A stretch of DNA of 64,000 nucleotides, from the NCBI GenBank assembly GCA_009779935.1, contig WRAX01000004.1:1-64000 (forward strand), written 5' to 3'. Source of the DNA: Defluviitaleaceae bacterium. Lineage in GTDB: Bacteria; Bacillota; Clostridia; Lachnospirales; WRAX01. Below, piece after piece: positions 44,513 to 52,702 of the stretch (the first letter of the stretch is position 1; each line of letters starts with the position of its first letter). The notes under the pieces were generated by a model, which did not search any database, was not told the DNA's origin, and was given only the letters and a program-made list of their open reading frames with translations. The translations under genes and the position numbers were made by a program.

Positions 44513-44671
44513 ATGCCCAAGAAAAATTATCCAATTCCCGGCAATGTGAACGCAAATGCCGTGCCGGCAAACGAGCAAACAGGGGCAAAACCCAATTTGG
44601 ATTATGACCCCCATTTGGAAAAGCATTTGAATGAGCAGATGCAAAAACGCAAACGGGATACGTTTTTGTAA
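44513..44671 (+). CDS. Small hypothetical protein, 52 residues
   Basis: A hydrophilic, Asn/Lys-rich peptide (MPKKNYPIPGNVNANAVP ... HLEKHLNEQMQKRKRDTFL) with a strong AAAAGGAGTG ribosome site at good spacing. No family recognised. It ends eight bases before the promoter of the THF riboswitch. The ribosome site and lysine/glutamate-rich C-terminus support a true gene. Confidence 0.65.
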   Translation: MPKKNYPIPGNVNANAVPANEQTGAKPNLDYDPHLEKHLNEQMQKRKRDTFL

Positions 44672-44678
44672 ATTTTGC

Positions 44679-44707
44679 TTGACAGCCCGCCTGTACTGTG
44701 GTAGTAT
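44679..44707 (+). promoter_or_regulatory. Promoter for the THF riboswitch and folT-like gene
   Basis: TTGACA (44679-44684), 17-base spacer, TAGTAT (44702-44707), just before the riboswitch. Confidence 0.85.
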
Positions 44708-44712
44708 TTGGA

Positions 44713-44818
44713 TGTCAGAGTAGAAAACATGCGTTAAGTGCCGTTGGATGGGAGGTTGCCAACGGACGAAGGTTGCGGGCTTGCCAGTAGCTGCGATATG
44801 TTTTCGCATCCGCTGCCA
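44713..44818 (+). promoter_or_regulatory. Tetrahydrofolate riboswitch (class I)
   Basis: The conserved core is recognisable: AGAGTAG, then GCGTTAAGTG, a P3 hairpin with GGATGGGA in its loop region, GGACGAAGG, and the 3' GCATCCGCTGCC. The ends pair as TGTCAG with CTGCCA (one mismatch). THF riboswitches typically precede folT in Firmicutes, which agrees with the gene downstream. A short AAAGGAA/TTCCTTT hairpin follows before the ribosome site GGAGG, which suggests control of translation. Confidence 0.85.
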
Positions 44819-44876
44819 CTAAAAGGAAAAAATTACAAGCTTCCTTTGTGGCATAACCATATAGGAGGCTTTTTAT

Positions 44877-46277
44877 ATGAAAATCAAAACAATTAAGGCG
44901 GTTATTGCCGCCCTGTCCCTGTTGATTGCGGCAAGTTTTTTTGTGCCGCTGGTAAGCACCCATTATGCAACTGTGGTGCTGGATGGGGAAGCCCTGCACA
45001 TTAACAACAATGTGGCAAATAATATCCAAAACGCCACAACCAATGCCGAAGGCAACCTGCCCACCATGAATATTTTAGGCGAACAAACCCAGCTAACTAC
45101 CGAAATAATAGAGTCGGTGCATGTGGTGGTGGAGCATTTAAGTCCCCTGCAAATTGCAACACAGGCACATTTCCCCTTTGAATCTACATATCCCGTGGTT
45201 TTTCTGCTGTTGGTTTTCCCGATAGTTGTGCTGGCCTTGGTTTTTACTAAACTGCCTTTCAAAAGGCTGATGCTACCTGCATTTGTGGGGATACTTGCCA
45301 TGACGGCGTTTAATGTGCATTTTGGCGTGGACTTTCACGCAAATTCAGGCACGGCGGTGCTTTTTTGGCCTTTGGCTATCACTTACGCAATCCTGCTTTT
45401 TGTAATTTTTCTTGGCATACTAGCAAACAAAGAAATACCACCTATTGAAAATGTTATACCAAATTACACCGCTACCCAGCGCACTGTAATAATAGGCATA
45501 ATGCTGGGCTTTTCGCTGGTTATAAGCCTTGTAGCCTCCATCACCATCCCTATTGGCGGCGTGCCCATGGTGCGTATTAGCTTTGCCGGCATTTTCCACA
45601 ATGTGGTGGCCATTTTGTTTGGGCCGTTTTTTGGCGGCGTGCAACGGGCGGCGGCTGATTTGCTCGTACACTTTATCCGCCCATTGGGGGCGTATTTGTG
45701 GCCAATTACGGTGGTTGCCTTCCTTCGTGGTTTTACCATTGGTTGGCTGTGGTTAAAAGTGCGCAATGTACCGCCAAAGGTTTATTCCATAGCATATACA
45801 GCTGTTTTTGGTTTATTTTTCGTTTTTGGTATGGTAAACCTAATCGCTGTTAATATCTTCCCGGATTCGGCTTACACTGCAATTATCACACCAAACCTGC
45901 CAAATCCCGATAATACTTTCATCATTCCCCACATAACATCCATTGGCTTTATGGGTGCTGGCATAATAGGGCTTGTGCCCCAGCTGGTAATTTATTTGGT
46001 AACCAAAAAAAGTGGAAATACAGCGTTTTACAGCCGCTTTATCAAGTTGATGGTGGCAATTGTGGTGCCTGGTTTGTTTTTTAACTGGCTAAACACAGTA
46101 ATCCTTGTTTTTACAGTTATTGGACCCGCCACCCGTGCGGCAGGTTTTATGTATTTTTGGCTACCCCGCTTTTTTGAAGAATTAACAACCGGCTTGATTG
46201 TAACCTACGCCTTTACCATGCTTATGGAGGTGTACGAGTTGGCAATGAAGCGGAAATTGGTACAAAATATGGGGTGA
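44877..46277 (+). CDS. FolT-like ECF transporter S component with extra N-terminal membrane domain
   Basis: A 466-residue membrane protein. From about residue 200 it resembles folate-type ECF S components: VRISFAGIFHNVVAILFGPF, GGVQRAAADLLVHFIRPLGA and the following span GFTIGWLWLKVR. Residues 1-195 are an additional module: one span (8-27), an extracytoplasmic segment of about 75 residues, then three more spans. Typical S components have about 170-200 residues. The THF riboswitch supports folate as the substrate. No energy-coupling genes are adjacent; the shared EcfAAT module must be elsewhere. Confidence 0.8.
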   Translation: MKIKTIKAVIAALSLLIAASFFVPLVSTHYATVVLDGEALHINNNVANNIQNATTNAEGNLPTMNILGEQTQLTTEIIESVHVVVEHLSPLQIATQAHFPFESTYPVVFLLLVFPIVVLALVFTKLPFKRLMLPAFVGILAMTAFNVHFGVDFHANSGTAVLFWPLAITYAILLFVIFLGILANKEIPPIENVIPNYTATQRTVIIGIMLGFSLVISLVASITIPIGGVPMVRISFAGIFHNVVAILFGPFFGGVQRAAADLLVHFIRPLGAYLWPITVVAFLRGFTIGWLWLKVRNVPPKVYSIAYTAVFGLFFVFGMVNLIAVNIFPDSAYTAIITPNLPNPDNTFIIPHITSIGFMGAGIIGLVPQLVIYLVTKKSGNTAFYSRFIKLMVAIVVPGLFFNWLNTVILVFTVIGPATRAAGFMYFWLPRFFEELTTGLIVTYAFTMLMEVYELAMKRKLVQNMG

Positions 46278-46282
46278 TAAGT

Positions 46283-47185
46283 TTGAAAAAGCTGGCATTA
46301 ATTTACAACCCATTTTCCGGCGGGCGAACTTTTAAGGGAGAGCTGGATGTGTATGCCGCAGCCTTGCAGGCAAGCGGATTTCTGGTGCAACCCTTCCGCT
46401 TGGATGGCAGTATGCAACTTAGTAAGTTTGTGGCGCAAATTGGGCATTTTGATATGGTTGCAGTGTCCGGCGGGGATGGCACAATAAATTCGGTGGTTAA
46501 TGAGCTTGTAACTTGCAGCATTGACGTTCCGCTGGCAATTATTCCCAGCGGAACTGCCAATGACTTTGCCCGTTTTATCGGCATGGATGTGGGGGCGCAA
46601 GCCTTTGCAGATGCGGTAAGCGGCGGAAATACAGTGCTTGCCGATATTGGCCAGGCAAATGATAAGCATTTTATCAATGTGTGCGGGGCAGGGCTTTTTA
46701 CGCAAGTTTCCCAAAAAGTAAACGAAAATTTAAAGACCACCTTGGGCAAGCTGGCCTATTATATCAAAAGCTTAGAAGAAATTCCTAATTTTTACCCTAT
46801 GTGGGTGCGCATTACCAATTCCAAAAAAGTACAGGAGTTGGATATTTTCCTGTTTTTAGCACTTAACACGGCGGGCACCGGGGGCTTTCCACGCCTTGCC
46901 CCGGGTGCCTCTATCAGCGATGGCTTGCTGGATTTTGTCGCTGTTAAAGCCTGCAATATGGTGGATTTGGGTAAGTTGTTCATCAAAATCCTACGCCAAT
47001 CAGATTTTTTAAGTGACCCCAATATACTGTATTTCCAAGACAGTTTTGTGAAGGTTGAACTACTGTCCCTTAACCCCAATTACGAAACTTGTGATATTGA
47101 TGGGGAGCGTGGTCCAAAATTGCCCGTGGAAATACACAATATTTCCAAAAAAATCCAGCTTGTTGTGCCAAGGGGGTTTTGTTAG
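46283..47185 (+). CDS. Diacylglycerol/lipid kinase (YegS/DgkB family)
   Basis: About 300 residues: ALIYNPFSGG at the N-terminus, the nucleotide-binding VSGGDGTINSVVNEL, IPSGTANDFARFIG, GAGLFTQVS and CDIDGERGPKLP. It phosphorylates diacylglycerol or a related lipid. The TTG at 46283 is favoured by GGGGTGA spacing; GTG 46274, overlapping the transporter stop, is an alternative. Probably co-transcribed with the folT-like gene. Confidence 0.9.
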   Translation: MKKLALIYNPFSGGRTFKGELDVYAAALQASGFLVQPFRLDGSMQLSKFVAQIGHFDMVAVSGGDGTINSVVNELVTCSIDVPLAIIPSGTANDFARFIGMDVGAQAFADAVSGGNTVLADIGQANDKHFINVCGAGLFTQVSQKVNENLKTTLGKLAYYIKSLEEIPNFYPMWVRITNSKKVQELDIFLFLALNTAGTGGFPRLAPGASISDGLLDFVAVKACNMVDLGKLFIKILRQSDFLSDPNILYFQDSFVKVELLSLNPNYETCDIDGERGPKLPVEIHNISKKIQLVVPRGFC

Positions 47186-47208
47186 GGCGAGACCAAAAGT
47201 TCCTCGCC

Positions 47209-47424
47209 TTATGTTTTTAGGGTTTTTTGTTTGTTTTGCAACATTTTTAAGGCTTTACCCGCACGGGTTTCCCGGGTTGCGGCTTGTTTTGCGCCACCAA
47301 CCCAGTCACAATACCCACGCTTGTAACCATCGGTTAGGCTATCAAAGAAATGTCTTGCTTCTATGTCATCTTCCATAACCCGAGCAAGCTCTGCAGGTAC
47401 AACCACTTCTTTTGGTTTCTCCAT
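47209..47424 (-). CDS. YdeI/OmdA-family small protein
   Basis: A 71-residue protein containing the YdeI-type C-terminal helical block FFDSLTDGYKRGYCDWVGG followed by AKQAATRETRAGKALKML. Longer relatives carry an N-terminal DUF1905 domain, missing here. Family members have been linked to bacteriocin resistance, though the function is not established. It is separated from murG by 15 bases. Confidence 0.82.
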   Translation of the reverse strand: MEKPKEVVVPAELARVMEDDIEARHFFDSLTDGYKRGYCDWVGGAKQAATRETRAGKALKMLQNKQKTLKT

Positions 47425-47439
47425 AACACTCTCCTCAAT

Positions 47440-48492
47440 CTAAACTACTGATTTAATAATTCTTATAATCTCCGCTGTGCCATCGCCGCTATTAGCTTTT
47501 GACATGATTTCCTCAAAATGGGCTCGGCGGGCAAAGGTATTTTTTATGGCTTTTGTCAAATCATCCGCACCTAACCCCTCTTCATCCAAAACCACGGAAA
47601 AACCTTGCTTTTCAAAGCTTTTGGCGTTTAGAATCTGGTCCCCACGGCTGGCGTGTTTTGGCAGGGGAATTAGGATGTTTGGCTTATGCAAAGCCAACAA
47701 TTCCGCCAAAGAATTGGAACCCGCACGGGATACCACCAGCCGGCTTGCCGCATATAAATCACCCATGCCGCCGCTTACATATTCAAATTGGCGGTATTTG
47801 CCGCTTTCAAGGGATTTATCCATATTGCCTTTGCCGCAAATGTGGATAATGTTAAATTCCGACAAATAAGGCAAGGCTTGGCGTAAAACCCCATTTATTG
47901 CCACCGACCCACTACTGCCCCCCATCACCATAATAATGGGCAATTGTTCTGTAAAGCCGCATATTTGTGCGCCTTTTGCGGCGTTGCCCTTAAAAATCTC
48001 CCCTCGCAAGGGCGTGCCTGTGTGGACTGCCTTATTTGCAGGTAAACCCGCCATGGTTTCGGGGAAAACGCAGCAAATTTTTTGGGCATGGGGCATGGCA
48101 AGTTTGTTGGCAAGCCCCACTGTAATATCCGATTCGTGGATAACTACGGGAATTTTAAGCATTTTGGCAGCATATACCACGGGCACGGTAACAAAGCCGC
48201 CCTTAGAAAAAACCACATCAGGGCGCAGCTTTTTAAGCACTTTGCGGGCATCCGCCACACCCTTAACCACTCGCAACACATCAGTTAAATTTTTAAGGCT
48301 TAAATATCGACGCAATTTACCTGCCGAAATGCCGTGATATGGGATTTTTTCGGCTTCTACCAAATCTTTTTCCATACCATCCCTGCCGCCGATGTAGGCG
48401 ATCTCGAACCCGGCATCCACAAGCCCCGGCACTAATGCCAAATTAGGCACAACATGCCCTGCTGTTCCTCCGCCTGTTAAAACAATTTTCAT
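47440..48492 (-). CDS. murG: UDP-GlcNAc--lipid I N-acetylglucosamine transferase MurG
   Basis: A 350-residue glycosyltransferase of GT-B fold: LTGGGTAGHVVPNLAL, KGGFVTVPVVYAA, HESDITVGLANKL, MGGSSGSVAIN and RAGSNSLAELLALHKPNILIP (the UDP-GlcNAc site, quoted in part). It makes lipid II at the inner membrane face. Unusually it is not in a dcw cluster. ATG 48492 is chosen over 48504 from GGGTGA spacing. Confidence 0.95.
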   Translation of the reverse strand: MKIVLTGGGTAGHVVPNLALVPGLVDAGFEIAYIGGRDGMEKDLVEAEKIPYHGISAGKLRRYLSLKNLTDVLRVVKGVADARKVLKKLRPDVVFSKGGFVTVPVVYAAKMLKIPVVIHESDITVGLANKLAMPHAQKICCVFPETMAGLPANKAVHTGTPLRGEIFKGNAAKGAQICGFTEQLPIIMVMGGSSGSVAINGVLRQALPYLSEFNIIHICGKGNMDKSLESGKYRQFEYVSGGMGDLYAASRLVVSRAGSNSLAELLALHKPNILIPLPKHASRGDQILNAKSFEKQGFSVVLDEEGLGADDLTKAIKNTFARRAHFEEIMSKANSGDGTAEIIRIIKSVV

Positions 48493-48499
48493 ATAATCA

Positions 48500-48622
48500 C
48501 CCATTATTAAGAACCTGTGCTCAACAAGCTGTCACACGCCTTTTCGGCGGATTAACCTTCCTTAGATTGGCAAAAAATCAGGCTCAAAAATTCGCACAAC
48601 CCATTATTGAGCACAGGTTCTA
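48500..48622. repeat. Inverted-repeat element upstream of murG (MITE/REP-like)
   Basis: AGAACCTGTGCTCAA (48510-48524) is matched perfectly by its reverse complement at 48608-48622, and CCCATTATT occurs directly at both 48500 and 48600. About 80 bases lie between the arms, with no coding capacity. This looks like a small non-autonomous mobile or palindromic element. Confidence 0.5.
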
Positions 48623-48629
48623 AGTTTAC

Positions 48630-48659
48630 TTGACAATGTTTATGCTTTAATGATATAAT
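48630..48659 (+). promoter_or_regulatory. Promoter for the flavodoxin-SCP2 gene
   Basis: TTGACA (48630-48635), 18-base spacer, TATAAT (48654-48659). Confidence 0.75.
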
Positions 48660-48738
48660 AAATTGGAAATATTAGCAAGCAAAACTTAATTAACAAATCA
48701 AAGTAATTTATTAAGATAGCATAATTGAGGTGCTGAAA

Positions 48739-49845
48739 ATGAAAATTGCCGCCGTAATCGCCCCATCTGCCACGGATTTTGGGCTTAATGTTGCCGCCAA
48801 GCTGGCTTGCGATACCCTGACGGAAACGGGAGAAACCTTGCAAATATTTAATTTGGACACCCTTGGGGTAGGGATTTATAACGGCGAAAATGCAAACCGT
48901 GTTAGTGATGCGATGGAAAGCATAAAGGCCGCTGACGGGGTGATTTTTGCATTTTCGGTGGTTCTGGGCGCACCATCCGCCATGGTTTTGGCTTTTTTGG
49001 AATATTTTGCAAACCCCGCTTACAAAGTCTATTTGCAAGGCAAGCCCTGCCTTTTACTTGCCATATCCGAAAATGGCGGCGAGCGACCTGCGGCGGAAAC
49101 CGTAGGCAATGCAATTATGCAATTGGGTGGTTTTGATGTGGTGCGTATTGGCTTAAACGCCGGTGCGGCACCCGTGGTGCAAAAAGATGTGATAGAGCTT
49201 ATAGAAAGGCAGACGGAGGATTTTTACCGTATTTTACGCCAAAATCGCAAATACATCATATCCCGTATGCAGGCTGACCCTGTGCTAAATGCACAGCCGC
49301 CGTTATCTACCCATGAAGAAGTGCCAAGGCGCATAAACACCGTAACCGTGGGTGATTTGTATAAAAAGCATGATTTGGAAAATATGCCGGGCGAAAAACA
49401 GCAGGATATTAACCGCATTTCCGCTATGTTTGCAAAAAAGTATGCCAGCAACAATGAAGCCTTAATAGAGCAACAACCGATACCTATTACAAACCCTACA
49501 AAACCGGGCTTTTCAGGAGAGCGCAGTGTAAAACAGCTTACTGCCGCCTTGCCCCATCACTTTAATACCCAACACGCTAAGGGCTTGGAAGTCGTCATTC
49601 AGCTTAACATTACAGGTATGGACGGTTTTTCGGGCCATATTGCCATAGCTAAGCAAGAATGCTTTTTCTACGAAGGGGAAGCGGATAAAAACCACATTGT
49701 GGTAACGGCGGATGCCAAAATTTGGGGTGATGTGCTGGGCAAAAAACTAACGGCACAAAAAGCCTTTATGATGGGACAGTTAAAGGTGCGGGGCAATTTT
49801 GTGCTGCTAACTAAGTTTGACCAGCTTTTTAACGCAGTTTCTTAG
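48739..49845 (+). CDS. Flavodoxin-like (NADPH-dependent FMN reductase-type) domain fused to SCP2 domain
   Basis: About 368 residues. Residues 1-165 follow the flavodoxin fold: IAAVIAPSATDFGLNVAAKL, an acidic mid-segment, ADGVIFAFSVVLGAPSAMVL and LLLAISENGGER. After a linker, residues about 255-366 form a sterol-carrier (SCP2)-type domain: LEVVIQLNITGMDGFSGHIA and the end LKVRGNFVLLTKFDQLF. The pairing suggests redox chemistry on a hydrophobic ligand. ATG 48739 follows GAGGTG. Confidence 0.75.
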   Translation: MKIAAVIAPSATDFGLNVAAKLACDTLTETGETLQIFNLDTLGVGIYNGENANRVSDAMESIKAADGVIFAFSVVLGAPSAMVLAFLEYFANPAYKVYLQGKPCLLLAISENGGERPAAETVGNAIMQLGGFDVVRIGLNAGAAPVVQKDVIELIERQTEDFYRILRQNRKYIISRMQADPVLNAQPPLSTHEEVPRRINTVTVGDLYKKHDLENMPGEKQQDINRISAMFAKKYASNNEALIEQQPIPITNPTKPGFSGERSVKQLTAALPHHFNTQHAKGLEVVIQLNITGMDGFSGHIAIAKQECFFYEGEADKNHIVVTADAKIWGDVLGKKLTAQKAFMMGQLKVRGNFVLLTKFDQLFNAVS

Positions 49846-49861
49846 CATGTGCCGCCAATAT

Positions 49862-49900
49862 AAAAACACCATTGCAAAACCTACCGCAATGGTGTTTTTA
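49862..49900. terminator. Bidirectional terminator between convergent genes
   Basis: AACACCATTGC pairs with GCAATGGTGTT, with a T-run on each strand, between the flavodoxin-SCP2 gene and the ZIP transporter. Confidence 0.85.
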
Positions 49901-49910
49901 TTAACAAAGT

Positions 49911-50777
49911 CTAATGCATTAAACCATGGAAAAAGTGGTTTAAGCCAATCACCAGCAACACACCCACGGCCATCACAGGTAAACGCCATTTGGTGCGCCC
50001 GGCATATTCCACTGCAAGTGGCAAAATTTCCGTAAACACAACCCCAAGGATACAGCCGGCGGCCACAGCAAACATAATGCCTGATAAATAAACATTAATG
50101 CCGCCCACAAAATACCCAATTACAGCACCAAGGATGGTGGCCATACCGGCAAGGCCGCAAATGGCAAGTATTTTAAGCCGGCGCATGCCGCCTGCCTTTA
50201 AGGGTATTGCAATGGTCATCCCCTCCGGTATACAGGATAAGCCAATGGCGATGGCAGTCATAACGGTTCCCACACTACCGATGGCAAGCCCCTTGGGTAT
50301 ATCATGTAAAATTATGGCCAAAACCACGGGAACTGCCACCGCAGCCAAACGCCGCTTTTCATTGGTGGTAAGCTCTGCGTGGGAGCAATGCTCGTTATGG
50401 GGCAAAACCCCATGGATATGCTCGTGCCCGTGTTTATCAAAAAATGACAGGGCAACAATAAAGCCGACACCAGCCAAAACGCCCAATGCCGTTAACCAAA
50501 TGCCTGCGCCCGAATGTTGGAACCAATACTGGTAAATTTCACCCGTATAGGGGTCTATTGTGGTGTGGTAATGCCCGTGGCCAATGGCGTGGGGTATAAA
50601 ATCCACAAACACAAGGGTTAAAAGCACTGCTGCCGCAAAAGTGAAAGCAAGACCTATAAGTCTTTTATTAGGCCGCTTAATTAAAAGAACAATGGTGCCG
50701 CCCAATACGGAACTTCCAAGGCCTGCAACGGTAGCAAAAACCATAATGCGCATAAAATCCGAAACATTTTCAAACAC
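49911..50777 (-). CDS. ZIP-family divalent metal transporter
   Basis: A 288-residue protein with eight predicted spans. The fourth and fifth spans hold the metal site: LHDIPKGLAIGSV and CIPEGMTIAIPL, the H-N/D-x-P-E/K-G signatures of ZIP transporters. A His-rich loop lies between the third and fourth spans (HGHEHIHGVLPHNEH) and another near residue 70 (HAIGHGHYH). It imports zinc, iron or a related ion. The GTG start immediately follows the stop of the lipoprotein gene. Confidence 0.9.
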   Translation of the reverse strand: MFENVSDFMRIMVFATVAGLGSSVLGGTIVLLIKRPNKRLIGLAFTFAAAVLLTLVFVDFIPHAIGHGHYHTTIDPYTGEIYQYWFQHSGAGIWLTALGVLAGVGFIVALSFFDKHGHEHIHGVLPHNEHCSHAELTTNEKRRLAAVAVPVVLAIILHDIPKGLAIGSVGTVMTAIAIGLSCIPEGMTIAIPLKAGGMRRLKILAICGLAGMATILGAVIGYFVGGINVYLSGIMFAVAAGCILGVVFTEILPLAVEYAGRTKWRLPVMAVGVLLVIGLNHFFHGLMH

Positions 50778-51299
50778 TTAATTACTCCCTCCGGTTTGCA
50801 CAAAAAACATGTCGTGTACAATGCCGCCCACTGTAAAGCGCAGTCTAAATTCCCCGGTTTCCACTATGTAGTGCAAATTGCCGCGCTGGTAGGCACTTTG
50901 CGTATTGTCATCTGCACCATTATCATCAATGTTTAGGCTTGGCAGGGCGTTCATAAAATTAATGCGTGGGCTGCCCGGTGCGGTTGCGCCCGAATACAGA
51001 TGGTGATGCCAATAACCGTCCGCAAAACTGGGGTGGTTGCGGGATGGGTTGATGGATGCCTGAACATCGGTTTGACCAATGCGGATTATTGCGTTTCCTC
51101 CGGCCTCTTCACCGATAAATGTTATGCGGGAATTTTGATAGGGTGTGCCTGCAATTTCTGTTTCCTCGCCGTCAAAATACAGCCTGTCCAATTCAAATAT
51201 AGCACGTGCTTCCACCGGTGCAGGGTCATCGCTACCGCAAGCTGCAAAAGCAAAAAGTGCGCAAATGCTTACAATGGCTGCTAAAAATACTTTTTTCAT
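50778..51299 (-). CDS. Lipoprotein upstream of the ZIP transporter
   Basis: A 173-residue lipoprotein (signal peptide with lipobox AFAAC). The mature part is strand-rich and contains DGYWHHHLYSG, a possible metal-binding cluster, and IVHDMFFVQTGG at the end. Its stop abuts the ZIP start, so the two are co-translated; a role in metal capture for the transporter is an inference. No family recognised. Confidence 0.7.
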   Translation of the reverse strand: MKKVFLAAIVSICALFAFAACGSDDPAPVEARAIFELDRLYFDGEETEIAGTPYQNSRITFIGEEAGGNAIIRIGQTDVQASINPSRNHPSFADGYWHHHLYSGATAPGSPRINFMNALPSLNIDDNGADDNTQSAYQRGNLHYIVETGEFRLRFTVGGIVHDMFFVQTGGSN

Positions 51300-51370
51300 A
51301 GATAATCCCCCGTAAATTTTTTAGAACAGTATATCACAACAAAACACAAAACGCAAGCGAAAAATATTGC

Positions 51371-51399
51371 TTTACAAATGTCGATTTTTGTGGTATAAT
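51371..51399 (+). promoter_or_regulatory. Promoter for the cyclic-nucleotide signalling operon
   Basis: TTTACA (51371-51376), 17-base spacer, TATAAT (51394-51399), 38 bases before the cNMP-binding protein gene. Confidence 0.75.
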
Positions 51400-51436
51400 A
51401 ACTACGTCAGTATTTTATATTTTGAGAGGTGCTTTT

Positions 51437-51838
51437 ATGTTTGACTTGGGAAAGTTAACCACATTGTCCACCACCCACTCCTATACGCAAGGCACAATTA
51501 TTATTGAAGAAGATGCGGAAGACTCTCTTAGCATGTTTATTTTGTTACAGGGCAGCGTATCTGTTTATAAAAACTTTGGTAAGCCTAACGAAAAGTTTTT
51601 GGCTTCCCTTGGTCCGGGTGATTTTTTTGGCGAAATGTCGCTATTCTTAAAACAATCCCGCTCCGCTACCGTTGTTGCCAAAGAAGAGGTGCTTGCGCTT
51701 GAAATTACATCAGACAATGTGATGATTATCTTAAAGGCCCATCCTGACCTATCCGTGGCTATTATGAAGGCTTTATGCAAAAGAATGAGTGATACCAAAA
51801 AAATAATGGCAGAGATGGGTGGCAAAATTACCAATTAG
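51437..51838 (+). CDS. Stand-alone cyclic-nucleotide-binding domain protein
   Basis: A 133-residue single cNMP-binding domain without the CRP DNA-binding helix-turn-helix. The phosphate-binding cassette is intact: LGPGDFFGEMSLFLKQSRSATV, quoted from its two halves FFGEMSLF and KQSRSATV, with the conserved Glu and Arg. It ends in a C-helix and probably works by protein contact. First gene of an operon that also encodes a class III cyclase. ATG 51437 has GAGAGGTG upstream. Confidence 0.88.
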   Translation: MFDLGKLTTLSTTHSYTQGTIIIEEDAEDSLSMFILLQGSVSVYKNFGKPNEKFLASLGPGDFFGEMSLFLKQSRSATVVAKEEVLALEITSDNVMIILKAHPDLSVAIMKALCKRMSDTKKIMAEMGGKITN

Positions 51839-51853
51839 CTGTGGAGAGGGGCT

Positions 51854-52702
51854 TTGAAAGAAAGTATGAAAGCTAAAATTTATGGCTGCCGCGGCTCCAT
51901 CCCTGTTTCGCACACATATTGTTCCCGCTATGGGGGAAACACATCTTGTATGACGGTGGAGTCCAAAGGAAAGACGTTGATTATCGATGCGGGCAGCGGG
52001 CTGGTAATTTGGGAGCAGGAAATGAAAAAGTGTTTTCCAAATTATCCCAAAGACTTACCGAATCCGCCGAAAATTTTGCTAAGCCACCTGCATTTGGATC
52101 ATATTGTGGGGCTTGGTATTTTTGCCCCATCGTGGGAAAAGGGTTTGGGGATGACCATCTATACAAATTCCCGTGATGATAGGCCGCTGGTGGAGCAGGT
52201 TTTTGGTGTTTTTAAGCCACCTTACTGGCCCCGTGACTTGGCAAAGCTTACAGGTGCAAGTTGTGTGGAACTTAAATGCGGCAAACCCATCCAAATTGAC
52301 CATTTTACCGTAACCCCCTTTATTGCCAACCACCCTGACAAAACTATGAGCTTCCATATAACCGATGGGGAAAAGACTGTTGTGCACCTGTTGGACTCGG
52401 AAACTGAGGGTTTGTGCGAAAAAATGTATGATAATTTGATTAAATACTGTATGAATGCCGACTTAATTGTGTTTGATGCGGCTTATTCCGGTGAGGATTA
52501 TCCAAAACATGTAGGTTGGGGGCATTCCACAGTGGAGCATGGTGTGGACTTGGCAATAAAAACCAACCCCCGTGCCATGGTTTTTGCCCACCTTAGCCAA
52601 ACCTACACCGACGACCAATTGGATGCATGGGGCAAGCATTTTACAAAAGCACCAAACACATATTTTGTACTTGCCAAAGATAATGCGGAGTTGGAGCTAT
52701 GA
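51854..52702 (+). CDS. MBL-fold hydrolase, candidate cyclic-nucleotide phosphodiesterase
   Basis: A 282-residue metallo-beta-lactamase-fold protein with LLSHLHLDHIVGL (HxHxDH), an Asp in VFDAAYSGEDYP and a final His in VFAHLSQTY. The N-terminal GCRGSIPVSHTYCSRYGGNTSC matches the group that includes class II 3',5'-cyclic-nucleotide phosphodiesterases and related enzymes. Its place between a cNMP sensor and a cyclase supports that role. TTG 51854 is preferred for spacing; ATG 51866 is possible. Ends inside the cyclase start (ATGA). Confidence 0.8.
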   Translation: MKESMKAKIYGCRGSIPVSHTYCSRYGGNTSCMTVESKGKTLIIDAGSGLVIWEQEMKKCFPNYPKDLPNPPKILLSHLHLDHIVGLGIFAPSWEKGLGMTIYTNSRDDRPLVEQVFGVFKPPYWPRDLAKLTGASCVELKCGKPIQIDHFTVTPFIANHPDKTMSFHITDGEKTVVHLLDSETEGLCEKMYDNLIKYCMNADLIVFDAAYSGEDYPKHVGWGHSTVEHGVDLAIKTNPRAMVFAHLSQTYTDDQLDAWGKHFTKAPNTYFVLAKDNAELEL

